A stretch of 64,000 nt of DNA from positions 24,408 to 88,407 of the forward strand of contig SCMT01000017.1 in NCBI GenBank assembly GCA_005502915.1. The letters run 5' to 3'. Shown in pieces: positions 1 to 8,089 of the stretch. The position numbers and the translations under genes are program-made. The notes under the pieces are model-generated. The model ran no database searches. It saw only the letters and a list, made by a program, of their open reading frames with translations, and was not told where the DNA came from. The stretch's first letter is position 1; each line of letters starts with the position of its first letter. This DNA is from Lysobacteraceae bacterium 2PB. Lineage in GTDB: Bacteria > Pseudomonadota > Gammaproteobacteria > Xanthomonadales > Xanthomonadaceae.

Positions 1-257
1 TCTTCCGGCTTCTGCGGGGCATCGGACGAACCGAAGTCGACCGTGCCGGCCTTGATCTGGGCGATGCCGCCGCCCGAGCCGATGGACTGGTAGTTGACGC
101 GCACGTTCTTCGCCTTGGCGTAGTCGGCCGACCACTTGGTCATGACCGGGAACACGAAGGTGGCGCCGGCGCCGGTGATGTCGTTGGCGTGGGCGTTGAA
201 GAGGGTGCCGCCGGCCAGGATCAGCGCGGCAGCCTGCAGTTTGAACGACTTGAACAC
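1..257 (-). CDS. pstS: Phosphate ABC transporter substrate-binding protein PstS, N-terminal part
   Basis: Periplasmic phosphate-binding subunit of the PstSCAB importer, cut off by the left edge of the window. The visible residues give a signal peptide (FKSFKLQAAALILAG) followed by the PstS hallmarks DITGAGATF and VNYQSIGSGGGIAQIKAG and the conserved VDFGSSDAP segment that lines the phosphate site. Two in-frame starts exist: ATG at 272 and GTG at 257. I prefer GTG 257 because an AGGAG ribosome-binding site lies about 7 bases upstream of it, inside the longer version, while ATG 272 has no good site. It is divergent from the porin at 616 and the two share a region with Pho-box-like repeats, so phosphate starvation control through PhoB is likely. 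Confidence 0.9.
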   Translation of the reverse strand, partial: MFKSFKLQAAALILAGGTLFNAHANDITGAGATFVFPVMTKWSADYAKAKNVRVNYQSIGSGGGIAQIKAGTVDFGSSDAPQKPE

Positions 258-322
258 GGAGGTGCTCCTCATGAGGGTGACTGACCGGGCGACCCGGTTG
301 GCGCACATTCCATCGGACCCGC

Positions 323-362
323 ATGACAGCCGTGTGTTTCGAACATGACAGCCAAGTTACAA
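323..362 (-). promoter_or_regulatory. Pho-box-like repeats facing pstS
   Basis: Read on the minus strand, CTGTCAT occurs at 345-351 and again at 323-329, exactly 22 bases apart, with a weaker TTGTAAC at 356-362 a further 11 bases upstream. PhoB binds 7-base CTGTCAT-like repeats with an 11-base period, so these look like three units of one array with a degenerate middle unit (334-340). The position 65-100 bases upstream of the pstS start fits a PhoB-activated promoter. PhoB binding is inferred from consensus only. Confidence 0.65.
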
Positions 363-457
363 TTTCACGAGGCTGCCATGATTCGACCCCGGCGCGCCCG
401 AACTGCACGGCCGCCGCCTTCGTCAAGGCCCCGGTGCCCGGATCGGTACTGTTGCCG

Positions 458-497
458 CGGTCATCGAACGGTCATGTCCGGCACACGCGATTGTCAG
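458..497 (+). promoter_or_regulatory. Pho-box-like repeats facing the porin
   Basis: CGGTCAT at 458-464 and CGGTCAT at 469-475 form a direct repeat with the 11-base period of a PhoB box, and TTGTCAG at 491-497 falls on the same register two units later. This is a near match to CTGTCAT-N4-CTGTCAT. It lies about 120-160 bases upstream of the porin start. I see no other feature in the 258-615 intergenic region besides this array and its divergent partner at 323-362. Confidence 0.65.
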
Positions 498-615
498 AAT
501 TTGGCCGCAAGCTGCCCCGGTTTCACAAGGCCTTAACGACTCCCCGCCACGGCCATCCGGCCTCCGGCGGGTGCGGTCGCAGTCCCGCTCATTTATTCCC
601 ACTCAGGACATCACC

Positions 616-1917
616 ATGCGTTATTCCCTTCTCGCGCTCGCCGTCGGCGCCGCGCTCGCCGGTACCAGCCTCGATGCGTCGGCCCAGTCCCGCGACAGCG
701 AAATCGAGGCCCTCAAGGCGCAGATCGCCGAATTGATGGAAAAGGTCCAGTCGCTCGAGGAACGCACGGATGCGCAATCCGAAGTCAACGTCGACACCGC
801 CCAGAAGCTGGATACGCTGAGCACCGGCTCGCCCAAGCTCGAGACCAAGGGCGGCATCAAGGTCACCTCGGCCGACGGCAAGTTCGAAGCCCAGCTCGGC
901 GGCCGCATTCATTTCGACGCCTATGCCTTCGACCGCGACATCGCCGCGACGACCGGCACCACCGAGTTCCGCCGCGCGCGCCTGACCCTCAAGGGCAAGG
1001 CGCTGGGCTGGGACTACGTGATGGAGCAGGACTTCGCCGCGGGTTCCAACCTCGATGGCCTGCGCGACCTCTACATCGCGAAGAACGCGTTCGGCGGCAA
1101 GTTCACCATCGGCCATTTCAAGCCCTACCGCTCGATGGAAGAGCTGACCAGCTCGAACGAACTGCTGATGATGGAGCGTCCGTTCGCTTCGGCCACCGGT
1201 CTGTTCAACGGTCGCCAGTTCCAGCAGGGCGTGGGCTACCAGCGCAGCACCGACAGCTACACCGCCGGTCTGTCGGTGTTCAACCTGCGCGGCGCCACCG
1301 GCGTGCGCAACGAAGGCATCGGCGCGGCCGGTCGCTTCACCTGGGCGCCGATCAACCGCGACAACGCGACCCTGCACCTGGGTGCATGGTTCAGCATCGA
1401 GGATCTGAACCAGGGCTCGGCCACCACCAGCGCCAGCGTGTCGTACGCCGGTCGTCGCGGTCCGTCGCAGACCATCGCCAGCGTCAACGGCCTGTCCGGC
1501 GACAAGATCACCGCCTATGCCGCCGAAGTCGCGGGCTCGTTCGGTCCGGCCTTCTTCCAGGGCGAGTACGTGCAGTCCACCTTCGAGCAGCCCTTCCGCG
1601 CCCCGGACCAGGACGTGGTGACCTGGTACCTGCAGGGCAGCTGGATGCTCAACGGCGGCCACAAGCCGTACAAGTCCGCCACCGGTTTCTTCGGCTCGCC
1701 GAAGGTCGGCGAGAACGGCCTGTGGGAACTGACCGCGCGCTACGACACGATCGAGAACAAGGACATCCGCAACCGCGAAGCCAGCAGCTGGCTGCTCGGC
1801 CTGAACTACTACGTCAACCCGAACCTGCGCTTCATGCTCAACTACACGAAGGGCGAAAACGAGGTGAACGGTGACGAGACCGCGCAGTACGCGCTGCGCA
1901 CGCAGTTCAGCTTCTGA
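616..1917 (+). CDS. Phosphate-selective porin, OprO/OprP family
   Basis: 433-residue outer-membrane porin for phosphate or polyphosphate uptake. It has a signal peptide ending near ASAQS, then a short coiled-coil segment rich in Glu/Leu heptads (roughly residues 25-60) as in OprP-type trimeric porins, then alternating beta-strand sequence to a C-terminal phenylalanine (TQFSF), the usual outer-membrane insertion signal. The start at 616 is chosen because AGGAC lies 7 bases upstream and a signal peptide follows at once; the open frame runs on upstream to 571. Divergence from pstS and the intervening Pho-like repeats fit a role in phosphate starvation. Family membership is strong; the exact substrate is inferred from context. 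Confidence 0.88.
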   Translation: MRYSLLALAVGAALAGTSLDASAQSRDSEIEALKAQIAELMEKVQSLEERTDAQSEVNVDTAQKLDTLSTGSPKLETKGGIKVTSADGKFEAQLGGRIHFDAYAFDRDIAATTGTTEFRRARLTLKGKALGWDYVMEQDFAAGSNLDGLRDLYIAKNAFGGKFTIGHFKPYRSMEELTSSNELLMMERPFASATGLFNGRQFQQGVGYQRSTDSYTAGLSVFNLRGATGVRNEGIGAAGRFTWAPINRDNATLHLGAWFSIEDLNQGSATTSASVSYAGRRGPSQTIASVNGLSGDKITAYAAEVAGSFGPAFFQGEYVQSTFEQPFRAPDQDVVTWYLQGSWMLNGGHKPYKSATGFFGSPKVGENGLWELTARYDTIENKDIRNREASSWLLGLNYYVNPNLRFMLNYTKGENEVNGDETAQYALRTQFSF

Positions 1918-1944
1918 TCGATCTCTCTCCGGTCGAAGTCGAAC

Positions 1945-1976
1945 GAAACCCCGGCATGCCGGGGTTTCGTTTTTTC
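1945..1976 (+). terminator. Rho-independent terminator after the porin
   Basis: A perfect 24-base palindrome (1945-1968, arms GAAACCCCGGCA / TGCCGGGGTTTC) is followed by GTTTTTTCC. Placed 28 bases after the porin stop, between convergent genes. The short A content on the left arm gives it weak bidirectional potential for nth. Confidence 0.9.
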
Positions 1977-1998
1977 CGGAGCGCGACGCCCGGGTCCG

Positions 1999-2772
1999 TT
2001 ATGCCTCGCCGTGTTCGCTCTTGTCCTTGAACCGGCAGACGTCGCGGATCGGACAGCGCCAGCACTCGGGCCGTCGCGCCTTGCAGGTGTAGCGACCGTG
2101 CAGGATCAGCCAGTGGTGCGCGTCCAGCAGGAATTCGGCCGGCACGCGCTGCAGGAGCGCGCGCTCCACGGCGAGCACGTTCGCACCGGGCGCCAGGCCG
2201 GTGCGGTTGGCGACGCGGAAGATGTGCGTGTCGACCGCCATCGTCGGTTCGCCGAAGGCGGTGTTCAGCACCACGTTCGCGGTCTTGCGCCCGACCCCGG
2301 GCAGGGCCTCCAGCGCCTCGCGGTCCCGCGGCACCTCGCCATCGTGCTCGGCGATCAATCGTTCGCACAGCGCGATCACGTTCGCGGCCTTGGTGTTGAA
2401 CAGTCCGATCGTGGAGATGTAGGACTTGAGCGTCTCGACGCCCAGCGCGGCGATCGCCTGGGGCGTATTCGCGACCGGATACAGCCGCCGCGTGGCCTTG
2501 TTCACGCCGACATCGGTCGCCTGCGCCGACAGCACCACCGCGACCAGCAGTTCGAACGGCGTCGAATACTCGAGCTCGGTCTTCGGATGCGGATTCAGCT
2601 CTCGCAGGCGCTCGAACATCACCTGGATGTCTTCGGGCGGCATGCCGCCGCGCGGCGCACGCCTGCCGGAAGCTTTCTTCGTCGCGGCCTTCTTCACGGT
2701 CTTTTTCGCAGCCTTCTTCGCGGCCTTGCGCACGGCTTTCGCTGCGGTCTTCATCGTCTTCTTCGTCGCCAT
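1999..2772 (-). CDS. nth: Endonuclease III with a lysine/alanine-rich N-terminal tail
   Basis: Base-excision-repair DNA glycosylase/AP lyase for oxidised pyrimidines. The core (residues about 44-257) has the helix-hairpin-helix LPGVGRKTANV with the catalytic lysine (K163), the catalytic aspartate in VDTHIFRV (D181), and the C-terminal [4Fe-4S] ligands in the pattern C-x6-C-x2-C-x5-C. Residues 1-43 are an unusual tail made almost only of Lys, Ala and Arg, absent from the E. coli enzyme; an alternative start at M44 would remove it, but codon use in the tail matches the rest and the frame is open. It is the last gene of a leftward run after the small gene at 2779, six bases apart. Confidence 0.93.
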   Translation of the reverse strand: MATKKTMKTAAKAVRKAAKKAAKKTVKKAATKKASGRRAPRGGMPPEDIQVMFERLRELNPHPKTELEYSTPFELLVAVVLSAQATDVGVNKATRRLYPVANTPQAIAALGVETLKSYISTIGLFNTKAANVIALCERLIAEHDGEVPRDREALEALPGVGRKTANVVLNTAFGEPTMAVDTHIFRVANRTGLAPGANVLAVERALLQRVPAEFLLDAHHWLILHGRYTCKARRPECWRCPIRDVCRFKDKSEHGEA

Positions 2773-2778
2773 GCGCGC

Positions 2779-3159
2779 TCAGCCGGATCGTTTCGCCGCA
2801 GCCTTGGCCTTCGCGCGTGCGAGCGCGGCCAGCGCGGCGGAGGGCAGGGCGGGGGCTGCTTTCGGCAGGTCGGCTGGCGGCAATGCGGCCGCACGCCGAC
2901 GCGCCTTCGCTTCCGCCCGTTCCGCCAGTCGCACCTGCCGCGCGCGATAGCGCTCGCGCGCGGCCAGCGCGCGCAGGCGCGCATCGCGGGCGGCCAGCAC
3001 GGACGCGACTCGCGGCGCGCACGCATCGCAAGTTGCCGATGGCGCTTCGAACGCCAGCAGGCCGCGTTCGATCGCACCATCCAGATCGTCGGCAGCGACG
3101 GCATCGGCCAGCGCCGCGAAGCCGGTGTCGCGACAGGCCGGACAGGCGTCGGGGATCAT
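2779..3159 (-). CDS. Small CxxC hypothetical protein
   Basis: 126 residues, not recognised as a named family. Residues 6-9 (CPAC) and 44-47 (CDAC) form two CxxC pairs that could bind a metal such as zinc; the C-terminal half is a charged Ala/Arg/Lys-rich helical tail ending AAAKRSG. Its ATG (3159) overlaps the stop of the upstream crotonase as ATGA, indicating translational coupling, and nth follows six bases downstream. The position between a crotonase and nth suggests a co-transcribed accessory gene, but nothing in the sequence gives a function. Confidence 0.75.
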   Translation of the reverse strand: MIPDACPACRDTGFAALADAVAADDLDGAIERGLLAFEAPSATCDACAPRVASVLAARDARLRALAARERYRARQVRLAERAEAKARRRAAALPPADLPKAAPALPSAALAALARAKAKAAAKRSG

Positions 3160-3968
3160 CGGCCGGTGAAGCTCGGCTTGCGACGCTCCAGGAACGCCTT
3201 CGTGCCTTCGCGCATGTCTTCGGTCGAGAAGGTCAGGCCGAACTGGGCGGATTCGTATTCCAGGCCTTCCTCCAGCCCGCATTCGCCGCCGACGTTGATG
3301 CAGTCGATCATGCCGCGCAGGGCCAGCGGCGCGGACGCGGCCAGCTGTTCGGCGAGCTTCATGGTCTCGGCTTCCAGATCGGCGGCCGGGACCACGCGGT
3401 TGACGATGCCCAGCTGCGCCGCGCGCGCGGCGTCGATCGGGGCACCGAGCAGGCACAGCTCCAGCGTGGCGGCGCGCCCGGCCAGGCGCAGCAGGCGCTG
3501 GGTGCCGCCGAAGCCGGGGATCAGGCCGAGGTTGATCTCGGGCTGGCCGACCTTCGCGGTCTCGGCGGCGATCCGCAGATGGCAGCACATGGCCAGTTCC
3601 AGGCCGCCGCCGAGGGCGAAGCCATTGACCATGGCGATCACCGGCTTGGGCATCTTCTCGACCCGGCGCATCATCCGCGTGCCGCGCAGCGAGAAATCGC
3701 GGGCCTCGGCCGGGGTCAGGCCGCTCATCTCGGCGATGTCGGCGCCGGCGACGAAGGCCTTGGGGCCGCTGCCGGTGAGGACGACCACGCGCACCGCGGG
3801 ATCCGCCGCCGCCGCGTCGAAGGCGACATGCAGGGCGTCGAGGGTCGCGGAGTTCAGGGCGTTCAGGCGCTCGGGACGGTCGACGGCGATCACCCGGACG
3901 ACGCCATGGCCCTCGACGGGGCGGTCTTCGATCTTCAGGACGGGAGCGGGCTGGGCGTCTTGGCTCAT
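3156..3968 (-). CDS. Enoyl-CoA hydratase/isomerase family protein (crotonase)
   Basis: 270-residue crotonase-fold enzyme, probably hydrating trans-2-enoyl-CoA in fatty-acid beta-oxidation. The oxyanion-hole segments AFVAGADIAEM and NGFALGGGLELAM are present, and both hydratase glutamates are kept (GGGLELAM and GQPEINLG), which favours a true enoyl-CoA hydratase over an isomerase. Start at 3968 gives MSQDAQ and a typical length; the open frame continues upstream to 4160 but that stretch is proline/arginine-rich and non-conserved. Its stop overlaps the ATG of the CxxC gene at 3159. A separate crotonase lies at 7269-8048 and is divergent in its active-site region. Confidence 0.88.
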   Translation of the reverse strand: MSQDAQPAPVLKIEDRPVEGHGVVRVIAVDRPERLNALNSATLDALHVAFDAAAADPAVRVVVLTGSGPKAFVAGADIAEMSGLTPAEARDFSLRGTRMMRRVEKMPKPVIAMVNGFALGGGLELAMCCHLRIAAETAKVGQPEINLGLIPGFGGTQRLLRLAGRAATLELCLLGAPIDAARAAQLGIVNRVVPAADLEAETMKLAEQLAASAPLALRGMIDCINVGGECGLEEGLEYESAQFGLTFSTEDMREGTKAFLERRKPSFTGR

Positions 3969-4183
3969 GGGTCGCGGGGGCCTTGTTCGGAGTCGGATGG
4001 ACCGCCTGGCGGCGGCGGGGAACTTGTCGGCGGACCGCCGGTCGGACGGGGAGTCCTCAGTGGCGGTTAAGTGCGGCGGACAGTATTCTAGTCCGCTGTT
4101 CATGGAACCCATACCGGGGCGGCTCGGCCGCCCCGATCCTTGCCGGGATCGTCCCGGCATATCCCATCCCGGAGAGTTACTGA

Positions 4184-4951
4184 ATGAAGTTGCGTCTGCT
4201 CGTCGCCGCCAGCCTGGCGGCTCTGGCCCTGACCGCGGGTACCGTCTCGGCCCAGGACACCACGTCCGACAAGGGCAAGCTCAGCTACGCCCTTGGCTAC
4301 CGCGCCGGCATGAGCCTGCAGCCGATCGTCGCCAGCGGCGAACAGGTCGACATGAACACCTTCATCAAGGCCGTGCAGGACGCGATGGCCGGCAAGCAGG
4401 TCGCGGTGCCGGAAGACCAGCTGCAGGCGGCGATGGAAGGCCTGCGCACCCGCATGGCCGCCAAGTACAAGGCCGAGCTCGAGAAGCGCGCCGCCAAGAA
4501 CAAGGCCGACGGCGACACCTACCTGGCCCAGAACAAGGGCAAGGCCGGCGTGAAGGTCCTGCCGAGCGGCGTGCAGTACAAGGTGGTCGAGGCCGGCAGC
4601 GGCGCCAAGCCGACCCAGGCCAACCAGGTCACCCTCGAGTTCAAGAGCACGCTGCCCGACGGCACCGTCGTCGCCGACACCAGCGTGGCCAGCGAAGGCC
4701 AGCCGGCCGGTCCGGTCACCGTGCGCCTGAGCGAGATCCCGCTGCCGGGCCTGCGCGAAGCGCTGCAGCAGATGCCGTCCGGCGCCCGCTGGGAAGTCGC
4801 GATCCCGGGCAAGCTCGCCCACGGCGACAGCATCGAGAAGGCCGGTCCGATGGCCAACCAGGTCGTGCTGTTCAACATCAAGCTGGTGAACGTCGGTCCC
4901 GTCGTGGCGGCCCCGACGCAGCAGCAGGGCGCCGCGCAGCCGCGCAACTGA
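4184..4951 (+). CDS. FKBP-type peptidyl-prolyl isomerase, FkpA/Mip type
   Basis: 255-residue periplasmic or outer-membrane foldase. A signal peptide (MKLRLLVAASLAALALTAG, cleavage after VSAQ) is followed by the alpha-helical N-terminal dimerisation domain typical of FkpA/Mip (KLSYALGYRAGMSLQ...) and a C-terminal FKBP domain from about residue 125 (SGVQYKVVEAGSG, LPDGTVVADTS, PLPGLREALQQMPSG, QVVLFNIKLVNV). The usual active-site aromatic motif is partly changed, so isomerase activity may be reduced relative to chaperone activity. GGAGAG lies about 8 bases upstream of the ATG, and a TATTCT hexamer at 4084-4089 could be a -10. Transcribed away from the crotonase at 3156-3968. Confidence 0.88.
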   Translation: MKLRLLVAASLAALALTAGTVSAQDTTSDKGKLSYALGYRAGMSLQPIVASGEQVDMNTFIKAVQDAMAGKQVAVPEDQLQAAMEGLRTRMAAKYKAELEKRAAKNKADGDTYLAQNKGKAGVKVLPSGVQYKVVEAGSGAKPTQANQVTLEFKSTLPDGTVVADTSVASEGQPAGPVTVRLSEIPLPGLREALQQMPSGARWEVAIPGKLAHGDSIEKAGPMANQVVLFNIKLVNVGPVVAAPTQQQGAAQPRN

Positions 4952-4974
4952 CCTGCGGTTCGCCCCAGTGGTTC

Positions 4975-5009
4975 CGCATCACGCCGGTTCGCCCGGCGTG
5001 ATGCGTTTC
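4975..5009 (+). terminator. Terminator hairpin after the FKBP gene
   Basis: A 13-base perfect stem (CGCATCACGCCGG at 4975-4987 with its complement at 4993-5005) and a five-base loop, followed by TTTCC. The T-run is short, so termination strength is uncertain. Confidence 0.7.
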
Positions 5010-5082
5010 CGGGGCATGATTTCGTATCGTGCCCCCATGCTTTCTCCGCACGTTCCTCCGTCGATACCCCACACTTGCGCCG

Positions 5083-5298
5083 ATGACCTCGCCCATGCGT
5101 CCCATGCTCACCCCCTGCATCGGCGTCTGCACCCTCGATCCGCAGGGCTACTGCGACGGTTGCCGGCGTACCGGCGCCGAGATCGCGATGTGGTCGTCGA
5201 TGGGCGATGCCGCCCGCGAGCACTTCATGTCCGTGGTTCTGCCCGAGCGTGAAGCCCGCGATGCCGCAGGCCTGCCGCTGGACGCCGTGCGTCGATGA
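5083..5298 (+). CDS. DUF1289 family protein
   Basis: Small (71-residue) protein with the DUF1289 cysteine pattern C-x3-C-x7-C-x2-C in TPCIGVCTLDPQGYCDGC and the following TGAEIAMWSSM segment, conserved in proteobacteria and suggested to bind a metal. Several in-frame ATGs are possible (5083, 5095, 5104) and none has a good ribosome-binding site; 5083 is a compromise. Its stop overlaps the ATG of the Nudix gene (ATGA at 5295), so the two are coupled. No enzymatic role is established for the family. Confidence 0.8.
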   Translation: MTSPMRPMLTPCIGVCTLDPQGYCDGCRRTGAEIAMWSSMGDAAREHFMSVVLPEREARDAAGLPLDAVRR

Positions 5299-5924
5299 CC
5301 CCGGCCTGGCCATTGCCGCACCTGTCGCGCGCCCTGCATCCGCCCGGCGCGCCGCTGCCGCAATCGCCGTGGAATCTGGACGAACTCGCCGACCTGCTTG
5401 GCGATGTCCCTGCGGTCGACGCCGCCGTGCTGGTCGGCCTGGTGCCGCGCGCGGACGGTCCACGCGTCCTGCTGACCCGGCGCACCGACAGCCTGCGCAA
5501 CCATGCCGGGCAGGTGAGCTTTCCCGGCGGCCGCATCGAGCACGACGATGCCGATGCCGTCGCCGCCGCGATACGCGAAGCGCAGGAGGAAATCGGCCTC
5601 ATGCCGTCGCTGGTCGCGCCGCTGGGCCTGCTCGATCCGCTCATCACCCTGACCGGGTTCCGCGTGCTGCCGGTGGTGGCCTGCATCGAACCGCACTACG
5701 AGCCGGTGCCCGATCCCGGCGAGGTCGCCGAAGTGTTCGAGGTCGGCCTCGATTTCCTCATGCACCCGGACAATCTCCGGCGCATCGAGCTGCAGCATCG
5801 CGGGCGCACGCGGCACGTGCTCGAGTTCCGCAGCGCGCCCGAAGCGCCGCAGCATCGCATCTGGGGCGTCACCGCCTCGATCCTGTTCAACCTGCGCGAG
5901 CGACTCGCGCGCGAATCCGCCTGA
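5295..5924 (+). CDS. Nudix hydrolase, probable CoA pyrophosphatase
   Basis: 209-residue Nudix enzyme expected to cleave CoA or its derivatives to 4'-phosphopantetheine and 3',5'-ADP. The Nudix helix is visible as SFPGGRIEHDDADAV followed by REAQEEIGL, and the upstream segment VLLTRRTDSLRNHAGQVSFP matches the UPF0035/NudL signature of CoA pyrophosphatases. Start at 5295 overlaps the DUF1289 stop. About 22 bases separate its stop from the sulfurtransferase, so 5083-6810 may be one operon. Confidence 0.88.
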   Translation: MTPAWPLPHLSRALHPPGAPLPQSPWNLDELADLLGDVPAVDAAVLVGLVPRADGPRVLLTRRTDSLRNHAGQVSFPGGRIEHDDADAVAAAIREAQEEIGLMPSLVAPLGLLDPLITLTGFRVLPVVACIEPHYEPVPDPGEVAEVFEVGLDFLMHPDNLRRIELQHRGRTRHVLEFRSAPEAPQHRIWGVTASILFNLRERLARESA

Positions 5925-5946
5925 GCGGACGCATCCCGGAGGCCGC

Positions 5947-6810
5947 ATGACCGCATGGACCACGCTCGTCGACGCCGAAACGCTCGCGTCGCATCTCCAC
6001 GATGCCGATCCGAAGCAGGCCGACCTGCGCATCTTCGACTGCCGCTTCGCGCTCAACGACACCGGCGCAGGCGAGCGCGCATGGGCGGAGGCGCACCTGC
6101 CGGGCGCACGCTACGCGCACCTGGATCGCGATCTGTCCGGTCCGCATGTGCCCGGCGCGGGACGTCATCCCTGGCCGTCGGCCGATGCGTTCGGCGGCTG
6201 GCTGGGTCGCAATGGCGTGACGCCCGGGACGCAGGTCGTCGCCTACGACGCCGGCGATGGCGCGTTCGCGTCGCGCCTGTGGTGGCTGCTGCGCGTCGCT
6301 GGGCATGATCGCGTCGCGGTGCTCGACGGCGGCTTCGCGCGCTGGACCGCGCTGGGCCTGCCCACCGATGCCGATGCGAGCGATGTGGCGGCGACGTCGT
6401 ATCCGCTGCGTTTCGATGATGCGCGCCTGCTGGATCCCGAGGCCGTCGCTGCGCGTGTCGCCGCCGGTGCTCCGCTGCTCGACGCGCGCGGCGCGGAGCG
6501 CTTCCGTGGCGAGGTCGAACCGATCGATCGCGTCGCCGGCCACGTGCCCGGTGCGATCAACCGACCGTACCCGCTGAATCTCGAAGACGGCCGTTTCAAG
6601 CCGGCGCCGCGCCTGGCCGAGGAATTCGGTGCGCTGCTCGCAGGTCGCCGGGCGTCGGACGTGATCGCGATGTGCGGCTCCGGCGTGACCGCCTGCCACC
6701 ACCTGCTGGCGATGGCCCATGCCGGCCTGCCCGGCGCCTCCCTGTTCCCCGGATCATGGAGCGGCTGGATCGAGGATCCCGCGCGCGCCATCGCCACCGG
6801 TGCCGACTGA
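5947..6810 (+). CDS. sseA: Sulfurtransferase, 3-mercaptopyruvate type
   Basis: 287-residue protein with two rhodanese domains. The C-terminal active-site loop reads CGSGVTAC, with the catalytic cysteine and the CG[SA]GVTA signature of 3-mercaptopyruvate sulfurtransferases rather than the CRKGxT loop of thiosulfate sulfurtransferases. The inactive N-terminal domain carries the expected RIFDCRFAL and GARYAHLDRDLSGP segments. GGAGG lies six bases before the ATG. It is followed 22 bases later by arsC. The symbol is given by analogy to E. coli SseA. Confidence 0.87.
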   Translation: MTAWTTLVDAETLASHLHDADPKQADLRIFDCRFALNDTGAGERAWAEAHLPGARYAHLDRDLSGPHVPGAGRHPWPSADAFGGWLGRNGVTPGTQVVAYDAGDGAFASRLWWLLRVAGHDRVAVLDGGFARWTALGLPTDADASDVAATSYPLRFDDARLLDPEAVAARVAAGAPLLDARGAERFRGEVEPIDRVAGHVPGAINRPYPLNLEDGRFKPAPRLAEEFGALLAGRRASDVIAMCGSGVTACHHLLAMAHAGLPGASLFPGSWSGWIEDPARAIATGAD

Positions 6811-6832
6811 GTCCCGTACGGTTTTCCGCATC

Positions 6833-7195
6833 ATGCACGTCGAACTCTGGCACAACCCCGCCTGCAGCAACTCGCGCAATGCCCTGGCGCTGATCCGCGA
6901 GGCCGGCATCGAGCCGGTCATCGTGGAGTATCTCAAGACCCCGCCGTCGAAGACGCACCTGGCCGAGGTCATCGCGTCGGCCGGACTGACGGTGCGCGAG
7001 GTGATCCGCGAGAAGGAAGCGGCGCATGCCGAACAGGGACTGGACGATCCTTCGCTGTCGGACGATGTGCTGCTCGACGCCATGGTCGCCACGCCGGTGC
7101 TGATCAACCGGCCGTTCGTGATTTCGCCGCTGGGCACGCGGCTGGCGCGCCCGCCGGAACGTGTGCGCGAGATCCTGCCGTCCGGCGAGGTGTAG
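6833..7195 (+). CDS. arsC: Arsenate reductase family protein (glutaredoxin-type)
   Basis: 120-residue ArsC. The catalytic loop HNPACSNSRNAL holds the redox cysteine, and the three arginines that hold arsenate in the E. coli enzyme have counterparts around residues 60, 94 and 107 in INRPFVISPLGTRLARP. The start is set at ATG 6833 because MHVELWHNPACS is the canonical beginning; the longer open frame upstream overlaps the sulfurtransferase. No ars regulator or pump is next to it, so a general thiol-reductase role is possible. Its TAG stop is supplied by the GTAG head of the palindromic repeat that begins at 7192. Confidence 0.88.
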   Translation: MHVELWHNPACSNSRNALALIREAGIEPVIVEYLKTPPSKTHLAEVIASAGLTVREVIREKEAAHAEQGLDDPSLSDDVLLDAMVATPVLINRPFVISPLGTRLARPPERVREILPSGEV

Positions 7196-7256
7196 AGCGG
7201 AGCTTGCTCCGCTCCTGAATCCCGGAACCTTCGAGCGGAGCAAGCTCCGCTCCACG
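7192..7256. repeat. Paired GTAG-headed palindrome (REPIN-like)
   Basis: GTAG at 7192-7195 heads a 9-base stem (GAGCGGAGC/GCTCCGCTC, 7195-7214). After an 18-base spacer an inverted copy follows (7233-7252). The two palindromes are exact reverse complements. This is the layout of two REP units in inverted orientation. It lies between convergent genes and may also act as a transcription terminator or mRNA stabiliser. Similar elements occur at 17641 and 63714. Confidence 0.8.
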
Positions 7257-7268
7257 AAGACGAACGGG

Positions 7269-8048
7269 CTATTTGCCCAGTTTCGCGACCAGCGCCTTCA
7301 TCGCGGCCTGCGTATCCGGTTCCCACCAGCCGTCGACGAAGGCTTCGACATCGATGCTGTCCGGCGACATCGCGTCGACCACGTCCTCGCGGGCGATGGC
7401 GCGGGTCTGCAGCATCGGCTGGCGCGGCAGTTTCAGCAGGGCCTGCTGCCAGGCGATCGCGCGCGCTTCGACGTGTTCGCCGTCGGCGAGTTCGTCGACC
7501 AGGCCGAGTTCGAACGCGCGCTCGGCGGGGATCATCTCGCCGGTGACGAGCAGGCGTTCGGTGCGATGGCCGCCGACGACGCGGCGCATCAGTTTCTGGA
7601 TGCCATCGGGCACCGCCAGGCCGACCTGGGTTTCGTTCAGGCCGATGGCGAAGGGCTTGGCCGGATCGACGCTGCGCGCCATCACCCGGTAGTCGCAGCA
7701 CAGGGCGAGCACGCAGCCGCCGGCCGGCGAGTGGCCGGTGATCGCCGCCGCCACGGGGATGCGCGATTCTGCCAGCAGGCGGGCCACGCCGAAGAAGGCC
7801 TGCCAGGCTTCGAGCAGGGCGCTGCGGTCGTCGCCCAGCGAGACCAGGTAGGGCACGTCGAGGCCGGCGGAGAAGATCTTGGGATTGCCGGCCAGGACCA
7901 CGCCGAGCACGCCGTCGCTGTAGGCGGTTTCCAGCGCAGCGATGAGGCTGCGGCACAGCTCGGGATTCAGCGCGTTCACCGGCGGCCGGGCCATGCGGAT
8001 GCAGCGGATGGCGCCGATGTCCTGGGTCTCGATCAAGGGGATGCTCAT
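7269..8048 (-). CDS. Enoyl-CoA hydratase/isomerase family protein, divergent active site
   Basis: 259-residue crotonase-superfamily protein. The fold is clear from RPPVNALN, the first oxyanion loop IFSAGLDVPYL and the second AAITGHSPAGGCVLALCCDYRVM. The first catalytic glutamate of hydratases is replaced (GGCVLAL rather than GGxxEL), and the second region reads IGLNETQVGLAVP, so it resembles delta3,delta2-enoyl-CoA isomerases more than hydratases. Start 8048 is preceded by GGAAG. Convergent with arsC; divergent from the copper chaperone at 8090. Confidence 0.83.
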   Translation of the reverse strand: MSIPLIETQDIGAIRCIRMARPPVNALNPELCRSLIAALETAYSDGVLGVVLAGNPKIFSAGLDVPYLVSLGDDRSALLEAWQAFFGVARLLAESRIPVAAAITGHSPAGGCVLALCCDYRVMARSVDPAKPFAIGLNETQVGLAVPDGIQKLMRRVVGGHRTERLLVTGEMIPAERAFELGLVDELADGEHVEARAIAWQQALLKLPRQPMLQTRAIAREDVVDAMSPDSIDVEAFVDGWWEPDTQAAMKALVAKLGK

Positions 8049-8089
8049 CGTCTTCCGGGCGGGAGAGGGGGAGTCGCTATCATAGGGCC

